NCBI GenBank assembly: GCA_013696425.1
Contig: JACCYP010000339.1
Location: 1-10,822, forward strand
Length of the DNA stretch: 10,822 nucleotides
Origin: Thermoleophilaceae bacterium
GTDB lineage: Bacteria > Actinomycetota > Thermoleophilia > Solirubrobacterales > Thermoleophilaceae
Reading direction: 5' to 3'
In this document: positions 1 to 7,388 of the stretch, piece after piece
How the letters are laid out: the number at the start of each line of letters is the position of its first letter
Position numbering within the stretch: the stretch's first letter is position 1
Program-made: the position numbers and the translations under genes
Notes under the pieces: model-generated
The model's database searches: none
What the model was told of the DNA's origin: nothing
What the model saw: only the letters and a program-made list of their open reading frames with translations

Positions 1-974
1 AGCTCGAACTGGTCGCGGGACACCATCGGCCCGATCTCGGTGGTCCACTCCATCGGGTCGCCGACCCGCAGGTGCCGGGCTCCCTCGACCAGCTCGTCGG
101 TGAAGCGCTCGGCCACGTCGCGCATCACGTACACGCGCTCGATGCCCGAGCAGGTCTGCCCCGCGTTCGCGAACCCGCCCCAGAGGCAGCCGGAGATGGC
201 GTTCGGGATGTTCGCGTCGCCGAGCACGAGCATCGGGTCCTTGCCGCCGAGCTCGAGCACGCTGCCCTTCATCCGCTCCGCGCACGCCACGCCCACGCCG
301 CGGCCGACGTCCACCGACCCGGTGAAGAAGATCTTGGAAGCGCTCGACTCGACGAGCGCGCCACCGACCTTGCCGCCGCCGTGCACGGTGCGCACGAGCC
401 CCTCCGGCAGGCCGGCGCGCTCGAACACGCTCTGGATCTTCTGCCCGATGAGCGGCGTGAGCGAGGCCGGCTTGAGCACCACGCCGTTGCCGGCCATGAG
501 CGCGATGGCCACCTCGCCGAAGGGGATCGACCACGGGTAGTTCCACGGTGCGATCACGCCCACCACGCCGAGCGGCTCTAAGGAGATGCTCGAGCGCTTC
601 TGCTTGAAGAACAACTGCGGGTAGGAGACCTTTTCGGGCGCGAGGATCTCCTGGCCGGCGTCGGCGATCCAGTGGAGCGCGTCGATCGTCGGCATCAGCT
701 CCATCACGTAGGACTCGTTGCGCGGCTTGCCCTGCTCGCGGCTGAGAAGGAGCGTGAGCTCGTCCAGCTCGTCGATGATCGCCTGGGCCGCGCGGCGCAT
801 GTAGCGCGCACGGTCGGCCAGCGGGAGCGCCGCCCAGAAGGGCTGCACCTCGGCAACGTCGTCCACGATCCCCTGCACCTGACCGGGCGCGATGGTCGGC
901 ACCGAGCCGAGCAGCTCCCCGGTGGCGGGGGCGAAGGACTCGAGCACTGCCCTGTTCTGCGCAGCTACGGCCAC
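1..974 (-). CDS. Aldehyde dehydrogenase, NAD(P)+-dependent (partial, C-terminus off the left edge)
   Basis: It oxidises an aldehyde to the carboxylic acid with NAD(P)+ in the cytosol; it looks close to the succinate-semialdehyde or general ALDH group, but the substrate cannot be fixed from sequence. The 324 codons present hold the ALDH superfamily signatures in order: APWNYP (about residues 142-147, with the oxyanion-hole Asn145), the cofactor-binding LKPAS around Lys168, FTGS at 217-220, the general base Glu241 in ELGGK, and the nucleophile Cys275 in GQTCSG. About 170 residues of a usual 480-500 residue protein are missing beyond base 1. The start is GTG at 974: an in-frame TAG at 996-998, which is also the stop of the upstream gene, leaves no other standard start. 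No clear Shine-Dalgarno precedes it. It lies 21 nt after the GNAT-like gene, probably in the rarA transcription unit. Confidence 0.93.
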   Translation of the reverse strand, partial: MAVAAQNRAVLESFAPATGELLGSVPTIAPGQVQGIVDDVAEVQPFWAALPLADRARYMRRAAQAIIDELDELTLLLSREQGKPRNESYVMELMPTIDALHWIADAGQEILAPEKVSYPQLFFKQKRSSISLEPLGVVGVIAPWNYPWSIPFGEVAIALMAGNGVVLKPASLTPLIGQKIQSVFERAGLPEGLVRTVHGGGKVGGALVESSASKIFFTGSVDVGRGVGVACAERMKGSVLELGGKDPMLVLGDANIPNAISGCLWGGFANAGQTCSGIERVYVMRDVAERFTDELVEGARHLRVGDPMEWTTEIGPMVSRDQFE

Positions 975-995
975 GGGTGTGATCTTAGGGGCGGG

Positions 996-1307
996 CTACG
1001 CCGCGCGGCTGCGGGCGAGGTGGTCGAGCGCTCCGGCGATGAGCTCGTCCACACCCTCGGCGGGGTCGGCCTCGATGGCCTGTCCGCCGTCCTCGAAGTC
1101 GACCTCGCCGAGGCCGACGAACTCCTCGCCGCCCTTCGCCGGGCGGGTGGCCACGACCACCAGCCGCTCGCGCGGGTCGAAGTGGGTGAACCGCTTCACC
1201 GCGGCGGGCTCCTCCAGGAAGGCCTCTACGCGGGGAGCGTCACTAGGCCGCGCCAGGCGCAGGCGCACGGGCTCCCCGCCGTCCACCTCGTGGGTGCGGG
1301 AGAGCAT
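996..1307 (-). CDS. Small GNAT-like protein of uncertain function
   Basis: This 103-residue protein opens with a stretch typical of the first strand and helix of GNAT N-acetyltransferases (VRLRLARPSDAPRVEAFLEE, residues 14-33). Strand-like LVVVA and FVGLGEVDFED segments and a C-terminal helix follow. I do not see the acetyl-CoA pyrophosphate-binding motif (R/QxxGxG/A), and it is well short of the usual 140-180 residues, so it may be a degenerate or partial GNAT fold and not an active enzyme. I chose ATG at 1307 because homology-like sequence begins shortly after it. GTG at 1349 would add 14 residues, and an ATG at 1409 would run into the rarA coding end. It sits between rarA and the aldehyde dehydrogenase on the same strand, 59 nt after rarA and 21 nt before the next start. 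Its role is unknown. Confidence 0.7.
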   Translation of the reverse strand: MLSRTHEVDGGEPVRLRLARPSDAPRVEAFLEEPAAVKRFTHFDPRERLVVVATRPAKGGEEFVGLGEVDFEDGGQAIEADPAEGVDELIAGALDHLARSRAA

Positions 1308-1326
1308 CGGGCCGGGGTCGACCGGG

Positions 1327-1358
1327 GGCTTTTTCTCGTTTCGGGCCACTGAAAAACC
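1327..1358. other. AT-rich imperfect hairpin in the rarA-GNAT gap
   Basis: On the plus strand, GG-C-TTTTTC (1327-1335) can pair with GAAAAACC (1351-1358), an 8-bp stem with one bulged C and a 15-nt loop. It stands out because the surrounding DNA is strongly GC-rich. It falls in the 59-nt gap between the rarA stop and the ATG of the small GNAT-like gene. It lacks a GC-rich stem followed by a T-run in the minus-strand sense, so it is not a convincing intrinsic terminator. It might be a processing or pausing element, or chance. Confidence 0.3.
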
Positions 1359-1366
1359 AACTCGGC

Positions 1367-2689
1367 TCACCCCCCTACGTTGCGCCTTGAACGGAGGATT
1401 TCCTCCCACCGTTCCTTCAAGCGCTTTTCCGCACCATGTTCGGTGAGCTCGAGAAACCGCTCTCCCAAGGCCTCATCGGGCATCAGGGGCTGAGCCGAGA
1501 GGGCATCGGGGTGGTTGTGGGGATAGTCGTAATCCACCCCTCGGCCGAGCGCCTTGGCGCCGGGATAGGCCGCACTCTGGAGGTAGGGAGGCGGCACCGG
1601 GGCCCCGTGTTCACGCACCCATTCACGCGCACGGCCGATCGCCTTGTAGGAGGCATTCGACTTCGGCGCGAGCGAGAGGTAGACGGCGCACTGGGCGAGG
1701 TTGAGCGCCGCCTCCGGGAGCCCGACGTGCTCGACGGCGTGTGCCGTGGCCACCGCCACCTGGAGCGCCTGCGGGTCGGCGTTGCCGACGTCCTCGCTCG
1801 CGAGAATCACCATCCGGCGGGCGATGAAGCGCGCGTCCTCGCCGCCCTCGAGCATCACCGCGAGGTACAGCAGCGACGCGTCCGGATCGGAGCCGCGCGT
1901 GGCCTTGATCCAGGCCGAGATCGCGTCGTAGTGCTTGTCGCCGCCCTTGTCGTAGAGCACCGCCTTGCGCTGGAGGGCGTCCTCGGCGTGGCGGAGCGTG
2001 ACGCCGTCCTCGCCGGCCGTCTCGCACGCGAGCTCGAGCGCTCCGAGCGCGGTGCGGGCGTCGCCGCCGGAGCGCGCGGCCAGGAACTCGAGCGCCTCGT
2101 CCTCCACCTTCGCGCCGCCGAGCTCCCCGAGCGCGCGCTGCAGAAGCGCGAGCACCTGCCCGTCCTCGAGCTTGTGCAGCTCATACACGCGGGAGCGCGA
2201 GAGCAGCGCCGAGTTCACCTCGAAGTAGGGGTTCTCGGTGGTGGCGCCCACGAGCGCCACGAGGCCCTCCTCGACCGCAGGCAACAGCGCGTCCTGCTGG
2301 GGCTTGTTGAAGCGGTGGATCTCGTCGAGGAAGAAGATCGTGCCCTCGCCACCGGCCTTGCGGCGATGGGCGGCGCGCTCGAGCACGTCGCGCACCTCCT
2401 GGCGCCCGGCGTTCACGGCGCTCGCCTCCTCGAAGGCGGCCTTCGAGTTCACGGCCAGCAGGCGCGCGAGCGTGGTCTTCCCGGTGCCCGGCGGTCCGTA
2501 CAGGACCATCGAGTGCGGCCTGCCCTCCTCGAGCGCGCTCCGCAGCGACTGGCCCGGGCCGAGCAGGTGCTCCTGGCCGACGAACTCCTCGAGCGTGCGC
2601 GGTCGCATCCGCACGGCCAGCGGCTGATCGGACTCCGGCACGGGGGTCTGGCCCCGCGGCGGCTCGGCCTCCTCGAACAGGCGCTCCAT
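1367..2689 (-). CDS. rarA: Replication-associated recombination protein A, AAA+ ATPase (RarA/MgsA)
   Basis: RarA is a cytosolic clamp-loader-like ATPase that acts at stalled replication forks and single-strand gaps; its relatives are E. coli RarA (MgsA) and eukaryotic WRNIP1/Mgs1. The 440-residue length matches the family. The AAA+ core shows Walker A GPPGTGKT (65-72), Walker B FFLDEIHR (119-126), sensor 1 in GATTENP (148-154), arginine-finger candidates in SRSR (164-167) and sensor 2 around GDART (209-213). The C-terminal tetramerisation region carries YDKGGDKHYDAISAWIKATR near 246-265 and ASEDVGNADP near 297-306, both hallmarks of the family. The ATG at 2689 gives the standard N-terminus. 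There is almost no 5' leader before the divergent M20 gene, and a TACGCT hexamer at 2702-2697 on this strand would place transcription start about one base before the ATG, so the message may be leaderless. Confidence 0.96.
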   Translation of the reverse strand: MERLFEEAEPPRGQTPVPESDQPLAVRMRPRTLEEFVGQEHLLGPGQSLRSALEEGRPHSMVLYGPPGTGKTTLARLLAVNSKAAFEEASAVNAGRQEVRDVLERAAHRRKAGGEGTIFFLDEIHRFNKPQQDALLPAVEEGLVALVGATTENPYFEVNSALLSRSRVYELHKLEDGQVLALLQRALGELGGAKVEDEALEFLAARSGGDARTALGALELACETAGEDGVTLRHAEDALQRKAVLYDKGGDKHYDAISAWIKATRGSDPDASLLYLAVMLEGGEDARFIARRMVILASEDVGNADPQALQVAVATAHAVEHVGLPEAALNLAQCAVYLSLAPKSNASYKAIGRAREWVREHGAPVPPPYLQSAAYPGAKALGRGVDYDYPHNHPDALSAQPLMPDEALGERFLELTEHGAEKRLKERWEEILRSRRNVGG

Positions 2690-2696
2690 GGCGCAG

Positions 2697-2706
2697 AGCG
2701 TACGCT
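2697..2706. promoter_or_regulatory. Perfect 10-bp palindrome AGCGTACGCT with back-to-back -10-like hexamers
   Basis: The 17-nt gap between divergent rarA and the M20 gene holds AGCGTACGCT, which reads the same on both strands. Each strand offers TACGCT, fitting the TAnnnT core of a -10 element. On the minus strand a TTGCTG hexamer (2727-2722) lies 19 nt upstream as a weak -35, and the predicted start near 2690 would give a leaderless rarA message. On the plus strand the predicted start, near 2713, falls just inside the annotated M20 gene, and no good -35 is seen. The palindrome could equally be an operator for a dimeric repressor. This rests on pattern matching only. Confidence 0.4.
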
Positions 2707-4005
2707 TTGGCCATCGACCTGCAGCAACGCACCACCGAGCTCCTCCAGGACCTGATCCGGTTCGACACGGTGAACCCGCCGGGCAACGAGGAGGCCGCCC
2801 AGCGCTTTCTCGCCGAGAAGCTCGAGGGCGTGGGGTTCACGTGCGAGCTGATCGCCGACGTGCCCGGGCGCCCGAACCTGATCGCGACGCTCGCGTCGGG
2901 CTCCGACGGGCCGAGCCTCACCTACCTCGGCCACGTGGACACGGTGCTCGCCGATCCCGACGCGTGGACCGCCGACCCGTGGTCGGGCGAGCTGCGCGAC
3001 GGTTGCGTCTGGGGCCGCGGGGCGATCGACATGAAGAGTCAGGTGGCGGCCGAGATCGCGGCTGTGCTCGAGCTGCGCGACGGCGGCTGGTCGCCCTCCC
3101 GGGGCGAGCTCAAGGTGGTGGTGACCGCCGACGAGGAGGCCGGCGCCACCCACGGCGCAAAGTTCCTCTGCGAGCAGCACCCGGAGAAGGTCCGCACCGA
3201 CATGGTCGTGAACGAGGGCGGCGGCCCGCTGATCCCGTTCGGCGACCAGCGCCTCTACGGGGTGTGCGTCGCCGAGAAGGGCGTGTTCCGCTTCACGCTC
3301 ACCGCCGAGGGAACCGCCGGCCACGCCTCGATCCCGCGCATCGGCGACAACGCGCTGCTGAAGCTCGCCCCGCTCATACAGGCGATGGCCGCGCGCCAGC
3401 CGAGCTTCGAGTCTTCGCCCGAGCCCGAGGCGTTCCTCGAGGCCGTCGGCATCCCGAGCGATGACCTCGGCGCCGCCCTCGAGGCCGTGCGAGAGCGCGA
3501 CCCGCGCTTCGCAATCCTCTTCGAACCGACCCTCGGCGTCACGATCTCGCCGACCATGGCCAGCGCCTCCGACAAGATCAACGTGATCCCCTCGCGGGCA
3601 TGCATCAAGGTCGACTGCCGCGTGCCGCCGGGCCGCGGGCAGGACCACGCGGAGGCGCAGATCCGCTCGGTGCTCGGGGACAACGGCTATGGCCTCGAGT
3701 TCGACGAGCGGGTGATCGGCAACCGCTCCGCGGCCGAAACCGAGTTGATGGGACACATCCGCGACTTCGTCGAGGCCGAGGATCCGGGCGCGCTCGTGTT
3801 CCCCACGGTCCTGCCCGGATTCACCGACTCGCGCTGGTACCGCGAGGCATTTCCCGACTGCGCCGCGTACGGCTTCTTCCCCCAGAGGACGATGGACATG
3901 TACGAGGCCGCGCCGCTCATCCACGGCGCCGACGAGCGCATACCGGTCGAGGACCTCGGCTTCGCCGCGCGCTTCTACACCGGCCTCGCGGAGAAGGTCC
4001 TATGA
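2707..4005 (+). CDS. M20 family metallopeptidase (ArgE/DapE/carboxypeptidase S-like)
   Basis: This is a cytosolic di-zinc hydrolase of amide bonds in small peptides or N-acyl amino acids. The 432 residues match the family. Metal and catalytic residues are visible: His76 and Asp78 in GHVDTV, bridging Asp108 in GRGAIDMK, the general base and metal ligand pair Glu143-Glu144 in ADEEAG, acidic ligand Glu170 in VNEGGG, and His406 in LIHGADER. The dimerisation-domain signature AGHASIP is also present. The VNEGGG form and overall pattern favour the carboxypeptidase S/PM20D1-like branch over strict ArgE or DapE, so the substrate is open. The start used is TTG at 2707, which gives the conserved N-terminal helix; there is little Shine-Dalgarno, and a CTG at 2719 is possible if transcription starts within the gene. 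It overlaps the DUF1385 gene by ATGA at 4002-4005. Confidence 0.93.
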   Translation: MAIDLQQRTTELLQDLIRFDTVNPPGNEEAAQRFLAEKLEGVGFTCELIADVPGRPNLIATLASGSDGPSLTYLGHVDTVLADPDAWTADPWSGELRDGCVWGRGAIDMKSQVAAEIAAVLELRDGGWSPSRGELKVVVTADEEAGATHGAKFLCEQHPEKVRTDMVVNEGGGPLIPFGDQRLYGVCVAEKGVFRFTLTAEGTAGHASIPRIGDNALLKLAPLIQAMAARQPSFESSPEPEAFLEAVGIPSDDLGAALEAVRERDPRFAILFEPTLGVTISPTMASASDKINVIPSRACIKVDCRVPPGRGQDHAEAQIRSVLGDNGYGLEFDERVIGNRSAAETELMGHIRDFVEAEDPGALVFPTVLPGFTDSRWYREAFPDCAAYGFFPQRTMDMYEAAPLIHGADERIPVEDLGFAARFYTGLAEKVL

Positions 4006-4787
4006 GCGAGGACAAGCTCCGTCTCGGCGGAATGGCACTGCGCAACGGCCTGCTGGTGCACGGCCCGACGCACTGGGCCGCGTCCGTGCGTACGAAGCAG
4101 GGCGTGCTGAAGAGCGCCTCCGGACCCAAGCCGCGCTTCGGCTTCGACGGCCTGCCGGGCGTTCGGGGCGTGGCACGGCTGGCCGAGGCGATGGCCGTGA
4201 TCCCGCTGGTCAAGCGGGGACTGCCCGAGGCGCGGCTGCCGATGCAGGACGCCAAGACGCTCGGTGCGATGGTGGCCGCCGCCGCGGGCGGCCAGCTGCT
4301 GCGCAAGGCCGGGCCGCGCACCCTCGGGAGGGAAGCCCTGCTCGCCACGGTCTCCCTCGCACCCGCCCTCCTCTCCCTGCGCTCGGGTGACATCGCCGCC
4401 TACCACGGCGTCGAGCACAAGTCGATCGCCGCCTACGAGACCGACGGCGAGGCCGCCGACGCGCTCAAGGAGCACGACCGCTGCGGCTCGAACCTCGTCG
4501 CGCCCATGCTGGCGAGCACTGTCGTGGGCAACGTCGCCGCGCGCCGCGCGGGGCTGAGCGGCGCGCGTGCGGACGCCCTCGTGGGCCTCGGCTCGATCGC
4601 GTTCGCCGTCGAGGTGTTCGCATGGTCCGAGCGCCACAGCGACTCCGCATTGGCCGGATTGCTCCGCAAGCCCGGCCACGAGATCCAGCGCGTGGTCGGC
4701 ACCAAGGAGCCGACCGCCGACCAGCTCGAGGTCGGACGCGCCGCGTTGGACGAGATCCTCAAGGTCGAAGCGGCCACGGCCGAATAG
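4002..4787 (+). CDS. DUF1385 family protein (YqhQ-like)
   Basis: Family hallmarks are GGMALRNGLLVHGP (9-22), YHGVEHKSIAAYE (134-146), HDRCGSN (158-164) and a C-terminal PGHEIQRVVGTKEPTADQL (224-242). His135, Glu138, His139, His158 and Cys161 form a cluster of potential metal ligands; this is inferred from conservation, and I know of no established biochemical function for the family. It is 261 residues, somewhat short. Hydrophobic stretches around 86-98, 112-126, 167-180 and 192-208 suggest membrane association. The ATG at 4002 overlaps the M20 stop (ATGA) and has a GGAGAAGG Shine-Dalgarno at 3990-3997, which rules out the longer open frame that begins upstream. The FtsH-like gene begins 8 nt after its stop, so it is probably translated together with both neighbours. 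Confidence 0.9.
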   Translation: MSEDKLRLGGMALRNGLLVHGPTHWAASVRTKQGVLKSASGPKPRFGFDGLPGVRGVARLAEAMAVIPLVKRGLPEARLPMQDAKTLGAMVAAAAGGQLLRKAGPRTLGREALLATVSLAPALLSLRSGDIAAYHGVEHKSIAAYETDGEAADALKEHDRCGSNLVAPMLASTVVGNVAARRAGLSGARADALVGLGSIAFAVEVFAWSERHSDSALAGLLRKPGHEIQRVVGTKEPTADQLEVGRAALDEILKVEAATAE

Positions 4788-4790
4788 GAA
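4786..4790 (+). promoter_or_regulatory. Ribosome binding site AGGAA that fixes the FtsH-like start
   Basis: AGGAA starts inside the TAG stop of the DUF1385 gene and lies 5 nt before the ATG at 4796. The reading frame of the protease stays open far upstream into DUF1385, so this site is the main evidence for a short N-terminus with one membrane segment. Confidence 0.7.
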
Positions 4791-4795
4791 TCACG

Positions 4796-6292
<1,497 letters not shown>

Positions 6293-6328
6293 GCCCGGGG
6301 TCTACACGCCGGCCTCGCGGCCCAGGTT

Positions 6329-6342
6329 CAGACGCCGGTCTG
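6329..6342 (+). other. Short hairpin CAGAC-GCCG-GTCTG between FtsH-like and epimerase genes
   Basis: The 81-nt gap after the protease stop contains a perfect 5-bp inverted repeat with a 4-nt loop. It is followed within a few bases by a C5/G5 palindrome (about 6348-6357). There is no T-tract, so a classical intrinsic terminator is not supported. It may mark a transcript end or RNA processing site between the two transcription units. Confidence 0.3.
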
Positions 6343-6359
6343 TGATGCCCCCCGGGGGC

Positions 6360-6365
6360 TATTGT
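6360..6365 (+). promoter_or_regulatory. Possible -10 element TATTGT for the epimerase operon
   Basis: TATTGT is one of very few AT-rich hexamers in this gap. Taking its last T as position -7 puts +1 near 6372, two bases before the preferred GTG start at 6374, which would make the message nearly leaderless. That would fit the absence of a Shine-Dalgarno and the frequency of leaderless transcripts in actinobacteria. No convincing -35 is visible. Confidence 0.35.
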
Positions 6366-6373
6366 TCCGCGGC

Positions 6374-6778
6374 GTGTTCAGCCGCATGGATCACATCGGA
6401 GTCGCGGTCGAGGATCTCGACGAGGCGATCGCTCTCTACACAGGCTCTTTCGGGATGCCGCAGGCGCATCGCGAGACGGTCGAGGCCTTCGGGGTGGAGG
6501 CGGTGCTGCTCGATGTCGGCGAGAGCCACGTGGAGTTGTTGAAGCCGCTCACGCCGGACTCCGGCGTGGGCAAGTTCCTCGCGAAGAACGGCCCGGGGCT
6601 GCACCACGTGGCCTACGGGACCGACGACATCGACGCCGCGCTCGATCGGGTGCGCGCGGCGGGTATGAAGCTGATCGATGAGGAGCCGCGTACCGGCATC
6701 CGCAACAGCCGCGTGGCCTTCCTGCACCCGAAGTCAACCGGCGGCGTACTAACCGAACTCGTGGAGGCGGCTCACTGA
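6374..6778 (+). CDS. mce: Methylmalonyl-CoA epimerase (VOC superfamily)
   Basis: It interconverts (R)- and (S)-methylmalonyl-CoA, linking propionyl-CoA carboxylation to methylmalonyl-CoA mutase in the cytosol. The 134 residues form two VOC modules. Metal-ligand positions can be matched to known epimerases: His7 in DHIGVAV, Glu54 in HVELLKP (Gln in the Propionibacterium enzyme), a His in GLHHVAY (77 or 78) and Glu128 in LTELVE. The late segment NSRVAFLHPKSTGGVL (111-126) is also family-typical. I chose GTG at 6374 (beginning MFSRMDHIG). ATG at 6386 would leave just one residue before the metal-binding His, and TTG at 6362 is also open; no Shine-Dalgarno decides between them. It heads a five-gene run, and its stop shares one base with the next ATG. 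The partner mutase and carboxylase genes are not in this window. Confidence 0.9.
   Translation: MFSRMDHIGVAVEDLDEAIALYTGSFGMPQAHRETVEAFGVEAVLLDVGESHVELLKPLTPDSGVGKFLAKNGPGLHHVAYGTDDIDAALDRVRAAGMKLIDEEPRTGIRNSRVAFLHPKSTGGVLTELVEAAH
6763..6767 (+). promoter_or_regulatory. Ribosome binding site GGAGG for the 74-residue protein
   Basis: GGAGG lies inside the last codons of the epimerase gene, 10 nt before the ATG at 6778. It supports this small reading frame as a translated gene coupled to its upstream neighbour. Confidence 0.65.
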
Positions 6779-7002
6779 TGGCAGCAGAGAAGACGACGCG
6801 TATCGATGTGGGTTTCCAGGGCGGTCAGGTGCTCCAGCTGCGCCTGAAGGACGCCGAGTACAAGTCGCTGCGCAAGGCGCTCGAGGCCGGCAAGGCCGAT
6901 GGCTGGCACGACGTCCAGACCGAGGACTCCGACATCGCGATCGACCTCGCCCAGGTGGTCTACGTGCGCTTCGAGACCGACCGCCACCGCGTCGGCTTCT
7001 GA
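6778..7002 (+). CDS. Unrecognised 74-residue protein
   Basis: I do not recognise a named family. The protein is compact, charged and soluble-looking, with no signal peptide or membrane segment. Its apparent order is strands (RIDVGFQGGQVLQLRL, 8-23), a helix (KDAEYKSLRKALEAG, 24-38), then strands (WHDVQTEDSDIAIDL and VVYVRFE, about 43-66), ending in HRVGF. This strand-helix-strand plan with a closing VVYVR recalls small actinobacterial proteins such as DUF3107, but that is a topological impression, not a detected homology. A good GGAGG and a start codon overlapping the epimerase stop by one base make it a credible gene. Its stop overlaps the proposed CTG start of the PAP2 gene. The position inside a tight operon argues for a real product of unknown role. 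Confidence 0.75.
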   Translation: MAAEKTTRIDVGFQGGQVLQLRLKDAEYKSLRKALEAGKADGWHDVQTEDSDIAIDLAQVVYVRFETDRHRVGF

Positions 7003-7388
7003 GGGCGCTCCACGCGTTCTCGAAGCTCGGCGACCACGGCCTCGTCTGGATCGCCATCGCCCTGGCCGGCCGGCGGGTCTCCGGGCACCCGCGCTGGAAC
7101 CACATGCTGCGCTCCGTGCTCGCCGCCTACGGGGTGAACCAGCTGATGAAGGTGATCGTGCGCCGCCCGCGCCCGGTCGACAAGGCCGTTGAAACGATGA
7201 CCGAGCTCTCCTATCCCTCTGCCCACGCGGCAACGTCCTTCGCGGCGGCGCGGGCGGTGCCGCCGCTCTACCCGGCGGCGCTCGCGATGGCCGTGAGCCG
7301 CGTGGTGCTGCGCGTCCACTACACCTCGGACATCGTCGCCGGCGCCGCGCTCGGCACCGCCGTTGCGGAACTGGCGGACCGCTCGTGA
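6999..7388 (+). CDS. PAP2-type phosphatase, minimal form with non-canonical start
   Basis: This is an integral membrane phosphatase of the type-2 phosphatidic acid phosphatase family, acting on lipid phosphates or pyrophosphates. With CTG at 6999 as start it has 129 residues. The three active-site motifs are present: KVIVRRPRP (K-x6-RP), PSAHA (usually PSGH; here Gly is Ala) and SRVVLRVHYTSD (SR-x5-H-x3-D). Homology-like sequence (RALHAFSKLGDHGLVWIAI) precedes the first ATG at 7104, so a start there would cut off conserved sequence and a membrane span. The upstream part of the frame has no ATG, GTG or TTG near the junction. CTG at 6999 would overlap the previous stop as CTGA, mirroring the ATGA and GTGA junctions nearby. 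Its stop overlaps the YchF start (GTGA). The family is sure; the start is not. Confidence 0.8.
   Translation: MRALHAFSKLGDHGLVWIAIALAGRRVSGHPRWNHMLRSVLAAYGVNQLMKVIVRRPRPVDKAVETMTELSYPSAHAATSFAAARAVPPLYPAALAMAVSRVVLRVHYTSDIVAGAALGTAVAELADRS

Noticed and set aside
1436..2755. Open frame of 439 codons on the plus strand across rarA
   Set aside because: It is antisense to a complete rarA gene with all motifs. Long shadow frames are expected in GC-rich DNA, and its composition (Arg, His, Leu, Gly, Val-rich, no motifs) is typical of them.
2449..3924. Open frame of 491 codons on the minus strand across the M20 gene and into rarA
   Set aside because: It crosses two well-supported genes and shows no domain signature. 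It is a GC-driven shadow despite being longer than most real genes here.
3600..4001. N-terminal extension of the DUF1385 frame into the M20 gene
   Set aside because: The extension is Arg/Gly/Pro-rich, read in another frame over conserved M20 sequence. The ATG at 4002 has a good ribosome site and starts the conserved domain.
6347..6359. C/G palindrome after the FtsH-like gene as an intrinsic terminator
   Set aside because: The palindrome leaves no proper loop and no T-tract follows. Kept only as part of a general note on the gap.
6778..7388. Programmed -1 frameshift fusing the 74-residue protein to PAP2
   Set aside because: No X-XXY-YYZ slippery sequence or stimulatory structure was seen at the junction. 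A CTG start with stop-start overlap is simpler, though the possibility is listed as a check.
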